From CAZJBS01 sp964544475 (GTDB lineage: Bacteria; CLD3; SB21): 64,000 nt of DNA. Shown piece after piece: positions 1 through 7,803 of the stretch; the first letter of the stretch is position 1; the number at the start of each line of letters is the position of its first letter. The notes under the pieces were generated by a model. The model was given only the letters and a program-made list of their open reading frames with translations. It did not search any database and was not told the DNA's origin. The stretch spans positions 15,939 through 79,938 of the forward strand of contig CAZJBS010000014.1 in the NCBI GenBank assembly GCA_964544475.1. Reading direction: 5' to 3'. The position numbers and the translations under genes were made by a program.

Positions 1-452
1 GTCGCATCAAAGGCGATGTACCCGAGGACGATTATGTTATTCCAATCGGCAAAGCCGACATCAAACGCGCCGGCACGGATGTCACGGTGGTCGCTTACAG
101 TTCGGCCGTGCATTGGGCGTTGGAAGCGGCAGAGATCGCCGAAAAGGAGGACGGGCTCCAGGTCGAAGTTGTCGACTTGAGAAGCCTCCTTCCGTATGAC
201 AAAGACGCCATACGCGCATCCGTAAGAAAAACCAACAAAGTCATCATTGCCCACGAGGCAACGCTCACGGGTGGCATTGGCGGCGATATTGCCGCCTTCA
301 TCAGTGAACACTGCTTTGAATATTTGGATGGCCCGGTCAAACGTCTCGCCTCGCTGGACACTCCGGTTCCGTACAGCCCGCCTCTGGAAGCCCATTTTCT
401 ACCAAACAAGGATAAGATGTTGGCGATGATCCGGGAACTGGCCGCCTATTGA
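1..452 (+). CDS. 2-oxoacid dehydrogenase E1, beta subunit C-terminal part (partial)
   Basis: The reading frame is open from position 3, so only the last ~149 residues are present and the start lies before the window. The segment is the transketolase C-terminal domain of the E1 component: it contains HEATLTGGIGG and the terminal SLDTPVPYSPPLE block typical of pyruvate and branched-chain 2-oxoacid dehydrogenase beta subunits. These enzymes decarboxylate a 2-oxoacid with thiamine diphosphate and pass the acyl group to the E2 lipoyl domain in the cytoplasm. A branched-chain (2-oxoisovalerate) substrate is an inference, favoured by leucine dehydrogenase and an acyl-CoA dehydrogenase elsewhere in the window. 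Pyruvate or acetoin types cannot be excluded from this fragment. Confidence 0.88.
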   Translation, partial: RIKGDVPEDDYVIPIGKADIKRAGTDVTVVAYSSAVHWALEAAEIAEKEDGLQVEVVDLRSLLPYDKDAIRASVRKTNKVIIAHEATLTGGIGGDIAAFISEHCFEYLDGPVKRLASLDTPVPYSPPLEAHFLPNKDKMLAMIRELAAY

Positions 453-462
453 TGGAAGATGT

Positions 463-1155
463 ATGAAATTTCTGTCTGCATATACGCTTATCATCCTCGT
501 TTTCAACGGTGGTGGATTATTCGCCAAACCATTCGACGGGGACCATGAGCGTCCGGTCCTCAATGAAGAAAGATTTCTTGCCGACGCTTTCGCCGATGCG
601 ATAATCCATTTTCCTGCCAGCATGACCAAGTCCATGTTGGAGTGTCGTTTTTCCGTTTTCCAGGGTTATTCCGTGGACTTGGACCGGGACGGAGAGAATG
701 AGGTAGTCGTGGCCGGCGGCATCGTCGGCGAGCGGGTGGATGTCGTCATGGTCTATCAATGGGACGGCAAGGACTGGCTGGTCCGTGTTTTGAACAGGGC
801 CAGGGGCGGGGGCATCGACGACGTTCAAATCATTGATATCAACAAGGATGGTTGTTCCGAGGTCTTTTCGGTCCTTCGCGACGACGGCCTTCGACGATAC
901 TGCCGGATTTTTTCAGTCACGGAGGACAGACAATGGTGCGAGTTATTCAGGTTTGATTCCAAAGGAGGATTCACCAACTCGTGCAATATTTCTCTCGTGC
1001 CTCCGTTTGGGGCGTTTGCGTATCGTGTGCGTGTGGATGAAGTGACATATCCGGACAGCGACGAGGGTGATATCAAACAGCAGACCTATTTTTTTGCATA
1101 CCATGAAGGCGAGTTTGTGATGGAAAAACGTGAAGACAAAGGGAGAAAATTATGA
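463..1155 (+). CDS. Secreted protein with FG-GAP/VCBS-like repeats, function unknown
   Basis: A 230-residue protein with a Sec signal peptide (hydrophobic run around residues 3-20 ending GGLFA). The body has two short acidic repeats, LDRDGENEVVVAGG near residue 75 and IDINKDGCSEVFSV near residue 125. These resemble the calcium-binding DxDxDG turns of FG-GAP/VCBS beta-propeller blades, but too few are present for a full propeller. It starts 11 nt after the E1 beta stop and overlaps the next small gene by 4 nt (ATGA), so the three are probably one transcript. Export to the periplasm or surface is the only confident statement; no enzymatic motif is visible. Confidence 0.7.
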   Translation: MKFLSAYTLIILVFNGGGLFAKPFDGDHERPVLNEERFLADAFADAIIHFPASMTKSMLECRFSVFQGYSVDLDRDGENEVVVAGGIVGERVDVVMVYQWDGKDWLVRVLNRARGGGIDDVQIIDINKDGCSEVFSVLRDDGLRRYCRIFSVTEDRQWCELFRFDSKGGFTNSCNISLVPPFGAFAYRVRVDEVTYPDSDEGDIKQQTYFFAYHEGEFVMEKREDKGRKL

Positions 1156-1352
1156 AAGCCGTGCTTTGGCTGGTAAAGTTGTATTGGTTGTGGATCATAG
1201 TGGGTGTGCTTATCTTGATTCCCAGTTTCCTGCCTCCCGGTATCAGTCTCACAGGCATCGTCATTGGAGCCGCGATGCTGCTGTGGGGATTGGTGGCCCG
1301 CAAAGCCATGACCAGCGACAGCTTGAAGAACCGGATTGATCGAAATCTATAG
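1152..1352 (+). CDS. Small two-helix membrane protein, unknown
   Basis: A 66-residue protein with two hydrophobic segments (about residues 4-25 and 31-50) separated by a Pro/Gly turn (PPGIS), followed by a basic C-terminal tail. Its ATG overlaps the stop of the preceding secreted-protein gene in ATGA, which supports translational coupling, and a purine-rich GGGAGAAA element lies just upstream. I do not recognise the family. Topology suggests an inner-membrane hairpin, perhaps an accessory to the upstream secreted protein. Reality of the gene rests on the coupling and clean hydrophobic pattern. Confidence 0.55.
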   Translation: MKAVLWLVKLYWLWIIVGVLILIPSFLPPGISLTGIVIGAAMLLWGLVARKAMTSDSLKNRIDRNL

Positions 1353-1429
1353 ACCGACGCTTCCGGCAGTGGGTGACCGGAACATAGACATATCTGCAAC
1401 AAAACGGGGCTGAACCCAGGAGAACTACG

Positions 1430-2917
1430 ATGGCTGAGAAATTTCAAAATTTCATCAATGGAAAATGGCAGGACGCAAAAAGTGGCCAGACGTTTGAGAA
1501 CAGGAATCCGGCGAATTGGGACGAAGTCATCGGGACCTTCCCGAAGTCCGGACCTGAAGATGTTGACGCGGCCGTAAACGCCGCGAAGGCGGCTTTTGAC
1601 GGATGGCGGCTGACGCCGGCTCCCAAACGTGGCGATATCCTGAGAGCCGTCGGCGACTTGATGGTGGCGCGCAAGGAGGAAATTGCCCGCGAGATGACCC
1701 GCGAAATGGGCAAGGTCCTTGCGGAAACGCGCGGGGACGTACAGGAAGGCATTGATACTGCGTATTATGCGTCCAGCGAAGGGCGCCGGCTCTTCAGCCA
1801 TACCGCGCCATCCGAGTTGTCCAACAAGTTTGCGATGGCTATTCGCACGCCCATCGGCATTGCTGGTGTTGTGACGCCATGGAATTTTCCCATGGCCATT
1901 CCGACATGGAAAATTTTTCCGGCTTTGCTGTGCGGCAACTGCGTGGTGTTCAAGCCAGCTTCGGACACGCCCAAAACGGCAACGCTGCTCGTTCAGATAC
2001 TCCATGAAGCCGGCATACCTTCCGGTGTTGTCAACCTGGTTCATGGCGGCGGCGGCAGTGTAGGCATGCGAATAGTTGAGCATCCGGACGTGGACCTGAT
2101 CAGCTTTACCGGATCGTCTGGTGTCGGAAAGACGATCGCCTCCGCCTGTGGAAAGATGCTCAAACGGGTGTCTCTGGAACTCGGTGGAAAGAACGCGCAG
2201 ATTGTGATGGATGACGCCAACCTGGAACTGGCATTGGATGGTGTTTTGTGGGGGGCTTTCGGGACCACCGGTCAGCGTTGCACCGCCACAAGCCGTTTGA
2301 TCCTGCATGAGAAAATTCACGATACTTTTGTTGACATGCTTGTCCGGCGCACCGAGAAACTACGTCTTGGCTTTGGCCTCGATGCCAACGTGGATGTGGG
2401 CCCGTGCGTGAATGAGGGCCAGTTGAACACGGACCACGAATACGTTCAGATTGGCAAGGCGGAAGGGGCTAAGTTGATGTGTGGCGGCGAGCGGGCCATG
2501 GAAGGCGATTTGAAGAAAGGCTGGTTCTACAAACCCACCATATTCACCGGAGTGAAGGCCGGGATGCGAATCGAGCAGGAGGAGATTTTCGGACCGGTGC
2601 TGTCCGTCATAAAGGTCAGGGATTTCGATGAATCCATCAAGGTTCTCAATGATACGGTGTATGGTTTGTCATCATCGGTTTACACCCGGAACGTCAACGA
2701 TGCATTCCGTGCCATTCGTGACATCAAGGCTGGCATTACGTATATTAATGCGCCCACGATTGGCGCCGAAGCTCACTTGCCTTTTGGCGGCGTGAAAGAA
2801 ACCGGAAATGGTCATCGCGAAGGCGGCTGGGCAGTATATGATTTCTTCAGCGAACTGAAGACGGTTTATTTTGATTATAGCGACAAACTGCAGAGAGCAC
2901 AGATCGACAATTATTAA
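1430..2917 (+). CDS. Aldehyde dehydrogenase, probable 2-aminoadipate-semialdehyde dehydrogenase
   Basis: A full-length 495-residue NAD(P)+-dependent aldehyde dehydrogenase. The Rossmann motif FTGSSGVGK, the general-base glutamate in LELGGK (E250) and the nucleophilic cysteine in GQRCTATS (C284) are all present, with the normal 34-residue spacing between them. The start has a good AGGAG Shine-Dalgarno (ccaggagaactacgATG). It is followed by lysine 6-aminotransferase on the same strand. I therefore infer that it oxidises the product of that enzyme, 2-aminoadipate 6-semialdehyde (or its cyclic piperideine form), to 2-aminoadipate. The family alone would also fit 2-oxoglutarate-semialdehyde or betaine-aldehyde dehydrogenases, so the substrate rests on gene context. 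Confidence 0.9.
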   Translation: MAEKFQNFINGKWQDAKSGQTFENRNPANWDEVIGTFPKSGPEDVDAAVNAAKAAFDGWRLTPAPKRGDILRAVGDLMVARKEEIAREMTREMGKVLAETRGDVQEGIDTAYYASSEGRRLFSHTAPSELSNKFAMAIRTPIGIAGVVTPWNFPMAIPTWKIFPALLCGNCVVFKPASDTPKTATLLVQILHEAGIPSGVVNLVHGGGGSVGMRIVEHPDVDLISFTGSSGVGKTIASACGKMLKRVSLELGGKNAQIVMDDANLELALDGVLWGAFGTTGQRCTATSRLILHEKIHDTFVDMLVRRTEKLRLGFGLDANVDVGPCVNEGQLNTDHEYVQIGKAEGAKLMCGGERAMEGDLKKGWFYKPTIFTGVKAGMRIEQEEIFGPVLSVIKVRDFDESIKVLNDTVYGLSSSVYTRNVNDAFRAIRDIKAGITYINAPTIGAEAHLPFGGVKETGNGHREGGWAVYDFFSELKTVYFDYSDKLQRAQIDNY

Positions 2918-3080
2918 TGAATCAGGCCGATGAAGAATTCAAAATGTTCATACGGATGGTGGATCGCCCAGCAGTCGGCGCTTTATACCATTCGAACGAG
3001 CCTGCTAAAGCCTGAATGGAGGATTTGAGACGCTGTTCTTCCACGTTGCATTACCACATTTGTAATTCAGGAGAACGGCC

Positions 3081-4421
3081 ATGTCCCACATCACTGCGCA
3101 GAATGTTCATGAAACCCTTCGCAAGCACATGCTTGTGGACGGATTTGATCTCGTTTTTGACACGCAAAAAAGTCAGGGTTCACGTCTTGTCGACGCCAAG
3201 TCTGGTCGGACGTACCTTGACTTTTTTTCTTTCTTTGCGTCGTCGCCTGTCGGCGCCAATCACCCCCGCATGCTCACCGGCGAATTTCGGGAAGGGTTGA
3301 TTCAGGCGGCCACAAACAATCCTTCAAATTCGGACGTTTATACGACGATCATGGCCGACTTTGTGGACACGTACAGTCGCGTGGGCATACCCAAGTACTT
3401 GCCCCACCTTTTTCTGGTGTCTGGCGGCGCCCTGGCCGTTGAAAATGCACTGAAAACGGCGTTCGACTGGAAAGTGCGAAAAAGCCATCCAAAGGGATTC
3501 ACATCGGAGGAAGCCGAAGAAAAGTACGTCAACGGAATGAAGATTATCTACTTCCAGGAGGCTTTCCATGGCCGTTCCGGGTACACGATGACGATGACCA
3601 ACACCTTTTACCGGCACAAGATCCAGTATTTCCCAAAATTCAACTGGATCAAAGCCCCCAATCCAAAGATCAATTTCCCTTTGGATGCTGCTTCAACGGC
3701 TGATGTCAAGGCTCGGGAGTCGGCAAGCTTGGACTTCATTCGTAACCAGATCAGACAATTTGAAAGTGAGATTGCGGCGCTGATTATTGAGCCGGTGCAG
3801 GCCGAGGGTGGCGACAACCACTTTCGTCCGGAATTTCATCAAGCTCTGCGCCAGTTGTGCCATGAGCACGACATCCTGCTTATTCATGACGAAGTGCAGA
3901 CAGGTGTCGGACTGACGGGCTCATTTTGGGCTCATCAGCGGATTGGCGTTCAACCGGACATCATGGCTTTTGGGAAGAAGATGCAGGTCTGTGGCATTCT
4001 GGCCGGACCGCGTATTGATGAAGTAAAAGACCACGTATTTCAAAAGGCCGGTCGCATCAACTCGACGTGGGGCGGCAATCTGGCCGACATGTATCGTTCA
4101 ACCTGGTATCTGAGAATTATCGAAGAAGAAGAACTCGTGGCCAATGCCCATGTACAGGGGGAGTATCTGCAATCACAACTGCGCGCTATGCAGAGCGAAA
4201 GTGACCTTATTAGCGGTACAAGGGGAATGGGTCTCATGTGCGCGTTTGATCTGCCGACGTATGAAATGCGAGACCGCATGATCGAAAAAGCCAAAGATCA
4301 CGGCCTTTTGATTTTAAAATGCGGGGAAAGAGCCATACGCCTGCGGCCGGCATTGAACGTTACGAGGGCCGAAATCGATGAGGCGGTTGACCTAATGAGA
4401 AAATCGCTCATGAATATATAA
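3081..4421 (+). CDS. lat: L-lysine 6-aminotransferase
   Basis: A 446-residue class-III PLP aminotransferase. It transfers the epsilon-amino group of lysine to 2-oxoglutarate, giving 2-aminoadipate semialdehyde and glutamate. The LAT-type N-terminus (NVHETLRKHMLVDGFDL) and the FFSFFASSPVGANHP block are distinctive for this family. The PLP lysine lies in AFGKKMQVCG; by count the second lysine is residue 300, the same number as in the characterised Mycobacterium tuberculosis enzyme. The Asp for the pyridine nitrogen is in IHDEVQTG. An AGGAG site precedes the ATG. A Rho-independent terminator follows, closing the aldehyde dehydrogenase-lat unit. The 163-bp spacer between the two genes shows no other gene. 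Confidence 0.92.
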   Translation: MSHITAQNVHETLRKHMLVDGFDLVFDTQKSQGSRLVDAKSGRTYLDFFSFFASSPVGANHPRMLTGEFREGLIQAATNNPSNSDVYTTIMADFVDTYSRVGIPKYLPHLFLVSGGALAVENALKTAFDWKVRKSHPKGFTSEEAEEKYVNGMKIIYFQEAFHGRSGYTMTMTNTFYRHKIQYFPKFNWIKAPNPKINFPLDAASTADVKARESASLDFIRNQIRQFESEIAALIIEPVQAEGGDNHFRPEFHQALRQLCHEHDILLIHDEVQTGVGLTGSFWAHQRIGVQPDIMAFGKKMQVCGILAGPRIDEVKDHVFQKAGRINSTWGGNLADMYRSTWYLRIIEEEELVANAHVQGEYLQSQLRAMQSESDLISGTRGMGLMCAFDLPTYEMRDRMIEKAKDHGLLILKCGERAIRLRPALNVTRAEIDEAVDLMRKSLMNI

Positions 4422-4454
4422 CGTCTCAACCGCCTCTGTATGACAAATCAAACG

Positions 4455-4484
4455 AAAAACGGCCTCGGAAGAAGCCGTTTTTTT
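4455..4484 (+). terminator. Bidirectional Rho-independent terminator between lat and tRNA-Pro
   Basis: The arms AAAAACGGC and GCCGTTTTTTT flank a loop of about ten bases. The plus strand ends in seven T and the minus strand in five T, so it can stop lat from the left and the convergent tRNA-Pro transcript from the right. Confidence 0.8.
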
Positions 4485-4492
4485 GTGGGTTG

Positions 4493-4567
4493 TCGGGGTG
4501 AGAGGATTTGAACCTCCGACATCCTGCTCCCAAAGCAGGCGCGCTAACCGGGCTGCGCTACACCCCG
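4493..4567 (-). tRNA. tRNA-Pro(TGG)
   Basis: Minus-strand 75-nt cloverleaf. The acceptor stem CGGGGTG pairs with CACCCCG and the discriminator is A. The anticodon arm is CCTGC-TTTGGGA-GCAGG, giving anticodon TGG, which reads CCA/CCG proline codons. The T arm contains GGTTCAAATCC. The 3' CCA is not encoded, so it must be added by CCA-adding enzyme. Confidence 0.95.
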
Positions 4568-4623
4568 TATTCTGTGCAAACGACACCCCGGCACGCAGAG
4601 ACGCCACGCCGAAGTGCGGGCGC

Positions 4624-4652
4624 AATGTAGACAGTCAACGCGTATTTGTCAA
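4624..4652 (-). promoter_or_regulatory. Strong sigma-70-type promoter for tRNA-Pro
   Basis: On the minus strand a perfect -35 TTGACA (4647-4652) and a -10 TACATT (4624-4629) are separated by exactly 17 bp. Transcription would begin near 4617, giving a leader of about 50 nt before the mature tRNA 5' end at 4567. No other gene uses this strand here. Confidence 0.7.
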
Positions 4653-4702
4653 GGACAATGGTGCCCAGCGGCCAGTGATTGTCGGACAGTCTGAGTAAGG
4701 CG

Positions 4703-4759
4703 TCGGGTCTTGTTTGACATCGCAGTCAACATCCCGATTCCCGTCGGGGTTCGACCCGA
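4703..4759. other. Possible three-way-junction fold in intergenic DNA
   Basis: A 7-bp outer pairing (TCGGGTC 4703-4709 with GACCCGA 4753-4759) encloses two hairpins of 5 bp each with 6-nt loops: TTGAC/GTCAA (4714-4729) and CCCGA/TCGGG (4733-4748). The element lies upstream of the predicted yajQ promoter and upstream of the tRNA promoter on the other strand, so neither predicted transcript includes it. It may be chance complementarity or a DNA-level site. Confidence 0.25.
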
Positions 4760-4783
4760 AATAGCGCCAGGTCATGCAAACTC

Positions 4784-4811
4784 TTGCTTGTCAGGCCGTT
4801 TTTAGTAAATT
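4784..4811 (+). promoter_or_regulatory. Probable promoter for yajQ operon
   Basis: TTGCTT (4784-4789), a 16-bp spacer and TAAATT (4806-4811) lie 22 bp ahead of the yajQ ATG at 4833, with a CGGAGG ribosome-binding site in between. The elements are imperfect, but placement fits a short leader. Confidence 0.4.
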
Positions 4812-4832
4812 GCGTCTACTCCGGAGGTTATC

Positions 4833-5324
4833 ATGGCGGATATGCATTCGTTTGACATCGTTTCAGAAATCAACATGCAGGAAGTAACCAATGCGGTGCA
4901 ACAGTCCACAAAAGAGATACAGACACGGTACGATTTTAAGGGAACGAAGAGTTCGGTTGAACTGACCAAGAATGAGATACTCATCCTGGCCGACGATGAA
5001 TTCCGCCGGAAAGCCATCGTTGATATCCTCCAGGGCAAATTGATCAAAAGAGGGATTTCCCCCAAAGCCTGCAAATTTGGGAATCCTGAGGATGCCGCGG
5101 GCGGCATGGTACGACAGACGGTTGGTTTGCAGAAGGGCATTGAACAAGACAAAGCAAAGAAAGTCGTCGCTCTGATCAAAGATACGAAACTCAGAGTCCA
5201 GGCGGCCATCCAGGGCGACCAGGTGCGTGTGTCCGGCAAGAATATTGATGACTTGCAGGCCATTATGAAAATGCTCAAAGAAAAGGAGCTGGATTTTGCC
5301 ATGCAATTTGTGAATTTCAGGTGA
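4833..5324 (+). CDS. yajQ: YajQ family nucleotide-binding protein
   Basis: A 163-residue protein matching the YajQ/DUF520 family over its whole length: N-terminal SFDIVSEINMQEV, the ISTR-like QTRYDFKGTKSS segment, and the C-terminal RVSGKNIDDLQAIMKML followed by MQFVNFR. Family members fold as two ferredoxin-like domains and bind nucleotides, including cyclic di-GMP or ATP/GTP in some species, acting as cytoplasmic effectors. A clear CGGAGG site precedes the ATG. The stop codon overlaps or abuts the following epimerase gene, so the two are probably cotranscribed. No cyclic di-GMP synthase lies nearby to suggest a partner. Confidence 0.92.
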   Translation: MADMHSFDIVSEINMQEVTNAVQQSTKEIQTRYDFKGTKSSVELTKNEILILADDEFRRKAIVDILQGKLIKRGISPKACKFGNPEDAAGGMVRQTVGLQKGIEQDKAKKVVALIKDTKLRVQAAIQGDQVRVSGKNIDDLQAIMKMLKEKELDFAMQFVNFR

Positions 5325-5338
5325 CAGGGGAGGTGTCG

Positions 5339-6268
5339 TTGAATATTCTGGTTACCGGAGGCGCCGGCTTCATTGGTTCTAATGTGGTTGATGAATTCAT
5401 CCGGCTGGGCCACCGCGTGGTCGTCGTGGATAATCTATCCACGGGCCGCCGGGCGTTGGTTAACCCTGACGCGGCATTTGTCGAGATGGACATTCGCGAC
5501 GCCCAAATCGGGTCGGTCTTGAAGGATCATGCCATCGAAGTCATTTGCCATCACGCGGCCCAAATCGATGTGCGAAAATCCGTAAGCGATCCCATGTATG
5601 ACGCCCAGGTGAATATCATGGGCATGCTGAACCTGCTGGAACAGGCCCGACGTGGTGATGTGAAAAAGATTCTGTTTGCCTCCACAGGCGGCGCAATTTA
5701 TGGAGACCAGGAGTATTTTCCCGCAGACGAAGAGCACCCTTTGCGACCATGTTCTCCGTACGGCATCGCCAAATTGTCCTGCGAAAAATACCTGCATTAT
5801 TATCGGCTGACGTACGGCCTGGACTATGTGGCGCTTCGATACGGCAACGTATATGGACCTCGGCAGAATCCGCACGGCGAAGCGGGCGTGGTCGCCATTT
5901 TCGCAAAAAAACTGCTGGCCCGAGAACAACCGGTGATCCATGGTCCCGGAGGCCAAACGCGCGATTATGTTTTTGTCCAGGATGTCGTCGCCGCCAATGT
6001 GGCCGCTTTGACCCATCCAGTGTCCGATCAATTCAATATCGGTACCGGCCGGGAAACGACCGTGAATGAGCTCTTTCACCGACTAAACAAACTTTGTGGC
6101 AATCATGCTCGCGAAGTGCACGGCGATGCAAAAGCTGGTGAGCAGCAACGCAGCGTTCTCAACTGTTCAAGGGCCAAAGCAGCCCTGGGATGGGAGCCTC
6201 AATTCGATCTCGCAGAGGGTCTTCGCAGAACGGTGGCCTATTTCAACAAAACGGGTAGCTTGTCATGA
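5339..6268 (+). CDS. NAD-dependent epimerase/dehydratase, UDP-glucose 4-epimerase-like
   Basis: An extended short-chain dehydrogenase of about 309 residues. The Rossmann motif GGAGFIGSNVVDEF is at the N-terminus, VVDNLSTG gives NAD-ribose binding, ASTGGAIYG carries the catalytic Thr/Ser region and SPYGIAKLSCEKYL the YxxxK dyad. This class interconverts the C4 configuration of nucleotide sugars for surface glycans. I chose the TTG at 5339 because AGGGGAGG (5325-5333) sits at the right distance; a GTG at 5321 overlapping the yajQ stop would add six residues (MTGEVS). It overlaps yicC by 4 nt. The exact sugar substrate cannot be read from sequence. Confidence 0.85.
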   Translation: MNILVTGGAGFIGSNVVDEFIRLGHRVVVVDNLSTGRRALVNPDAAFVEMDIRDAQIGSVLKDHAIEVICHHAAQIDVRKSVSDPMYDAQVNIMGMLNLLEQARRGDVKKILFASTGGAIYGDQEYFPADEEHPLRPCSPYGIAKLSCEKYLHYYRLTYGLDYVALRYGNVYGPRQNPHGEAGVVAIFAKKLLAREQPVIHGPGGQTRDYVFVQDVVAANVAALTHPVSDQFNIGTGRETTVNELFHRLNKLCGNHAREVHGDAKAGEQQRSVLNCSRAKAALGWEPQFDLAEGLRRTVAYFNKTGSLS

Positions 6269-7146
6269 TTTACAGTATGACCGGTTTCGGGAAAGCCGAA
6301 CGCGTGTCCGGCGGCACGACCATCGCCGTAGAAATCCGCTCCCTCAATAATCGCTTCTTGGACCTGACGTTTCGGGCTCCGCGCATTTTTCTTCAGAAGG
6401 AAAATGCCGTCAAGGACGCCTTGAAAAAGCGCATTGAGCGCGGAAAGATTACGCTCAATATTGTGGTGCAGTCCGGCGATTACACCCTGGCCAATTATCG
6501 AATCGACCCCGAAGTCGTCCAACAATATACCGCCATGTTGCGCGATGCGGCCGAGAAGGCCGGTATCAACGAACCGATACGCCTCGACCATTTGCTTCAC
6601 TTTGAGGACATCTTCACGAGTCTGAACGGGGCGGAAGAGCACGAAACACTGTGGAGTGAGATTACCGCTGTCATTGACGCCGCCGTCGATGAATTGAATG
6701 CGATGAGAAAATTGGAGGGTCAGGCGTTGGCCAATGACCTTCTGGAGCGGTTGTCCAATATCGATAAGCACATTGATACCATTGAAAACCTGTCGTCGTC
6801 CGCCGTACAGGAGGAATTCGAAAAGCTGACCGAACGGATTACAAAACTGCTGGCGCGCACGGACATCGAACCGCAGCGTCTTGAGGCGGAACTGGCGATA
6901 TTGGCGGACAAAGTGGACATTACAGAGGAGATTGTCAGGTTCCGAAGCCACAACGCTATGTTTCGTGACCTGACCGGGGGGCCTTCCACGCAAATTGGAC
7001 GTAAATTGAATTTTCTGACGCAGGAAATGGGTCGCGAGGCAAATACCATGGGATCCAAGTCCAGCCAGCCTTCTGTTATTCACACGGTGGTGGCCATCAA
7101 AGAAGAACTGGAAAAACTCCGCGAACAGATTCAAAATGTCGAATAA
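6265..7146 (+). CDS. yicC: YicC family protein (endoribonuclease)
   Basis: A 293-residue protein of usual YicC length. The N-terminus MIYSMTGFGKAE and SLNNRFLDL are diagnostic, and the C-terminal DUF1732 region shows MGREANTMGSKS and LREQIQNVE. E. coli YicC is reported as an endoribonuclease involved in small-RNA decay. In many bacteria the gene is followed by gmk and rpoZ; here it is followed by a DedA gene instead. It starts in an ATGA-type overlap with the epimerase stop (TCATGA context), which supports operon expression. Confidence 0.92.
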   Translation: MIYSMTGFGKAERVSGGTTIAVEIRSLNNRFLDLTFRAPRIFLQKENAVKDALKKRIERGKITLNIVVQSGDYTLANYRIDPEVVQQYTAMLRDAAEKAGINEPIRLDHLLHFEDIFTSLNGAEEHETLWSEITAVIDAAVDELNAMRKLEGQALANDLLERLSNIDKHIDTIENLSSSAVQEEFEKLTERITKLLARTDIEPQRLEAELAILADKVDITEEIVRFRSHNAMFRDLTGGPSTQIGRKLNFLTQEMGREANTMGSKSSQPSVIHTVVAIKEELEKLREQIQNVE

Positions 7147-7170
7147 GTCTGACGCGAAAGGCCGCCTGTG

Positions 7171-7803
7171 ATGGAGTATGTGGGCGAATATCTTGAGTTC
7201 ATCAAGGGCCTCGACACGGGGACGATCTATCTGGTCATTTTTCTGGCCGGCTTCTTCGAAAATTGTATTCCACCGATACCCGGAGATGTCGTGACCGTTT
7301 TTTCCGCATCCATGGTGGGAATGGGACGGCTGGAATTTGTACCGGTGTTTCTGATTGCGACGGCCGGAAATCTCGCCGGTTTCATGACCATGTATCATGT
7401 GGGCCTCTATTTTGGAAGAGACTTTTTCATGCGGAAGCGATTTCGTTTTTTTCCGCCGGAAAAAATAGAAAAAGCGGAGGCGTGGTTTGAAAAGTACGGG
7501 TATGCCTTGATTCTGGTGAATCGTTTTCTAAGTGGTTTGAGATCCGTCATTTCGATCTTTGCCGGAATGGCACGCTTAAAGCGGCGAAAGATCATTCCGC
7601 TTGCGCTCCTCAGCGCCTGTTTGTGGGATGGTGTGTTGATTTATGGAGGGTACATGCTTGGCGACAATTGGCCGCGTTTTCTTGAGATTGTGGAGCAGTA
7701 CAATTGGGTCGTGCTCCTGATCACGGTGACGGTGTTGACAGCTGTGATTGTCTGGAAGGTGACACGACGCCTGACACGAAATGGTGCGGGTCATGATGGA
7801 TGA
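7171..7803 (+). CDS. DedA/SNARE-associated (VTT) family membrane protein
   Basis: A 210-residue polytopic membrane protein. It has the DedA signature ENCIPPIPGDVV near residue 30 (E-x-x-x-P-x-P-G-D) and the second re-entrant motif NRFLSGLRSVISIFAGMARL near residue 115. DedA proteins act in lipid-carrier or phospholipid flipping across the inner membrane; undecaprenyl phosphate and phosphatidylethanolamine are known substrates in other bacteria. An in-frame GTG at 7168 is an alternative start one codon upstream. The 3' end overlaps the glnD start by 23 nt, implying coupled translation. Confidence 0.85.
   Translation: MEYVGEYLEFIKGLDTGTIYLVIFLAGFFENCIPPIPGDVVTVFSASMVGMGRLEFVPVFLIATAGNLAGFMTMYHVGLYFGRDFFMRKRFRFFPPEKIEKAEAWFEKYGYALILVNRFLSGLRSVISIFAGMARLKRRKIIPLALLSACLWDGVLIYGGYMLGDNWPRFLEIVEQYNWVVLLITVTVLTAVIVWKVTRRLTRNGAGHDG

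Noticed and set aside
1073..2320. Long minus-strand reading frame opposite the aldehyde dehydrogenase
   Set aside because: It is antisense to a clearly conserved gene and shows no recognisable motif or ribosome site; its length comes from codon bias of the real gene.
6238..7398. 386-codon minus-strand frame opposite yicC and the DedA gene
   Set aside because: It is antisense to two well-supported genes and spans their boundary without any family signal.
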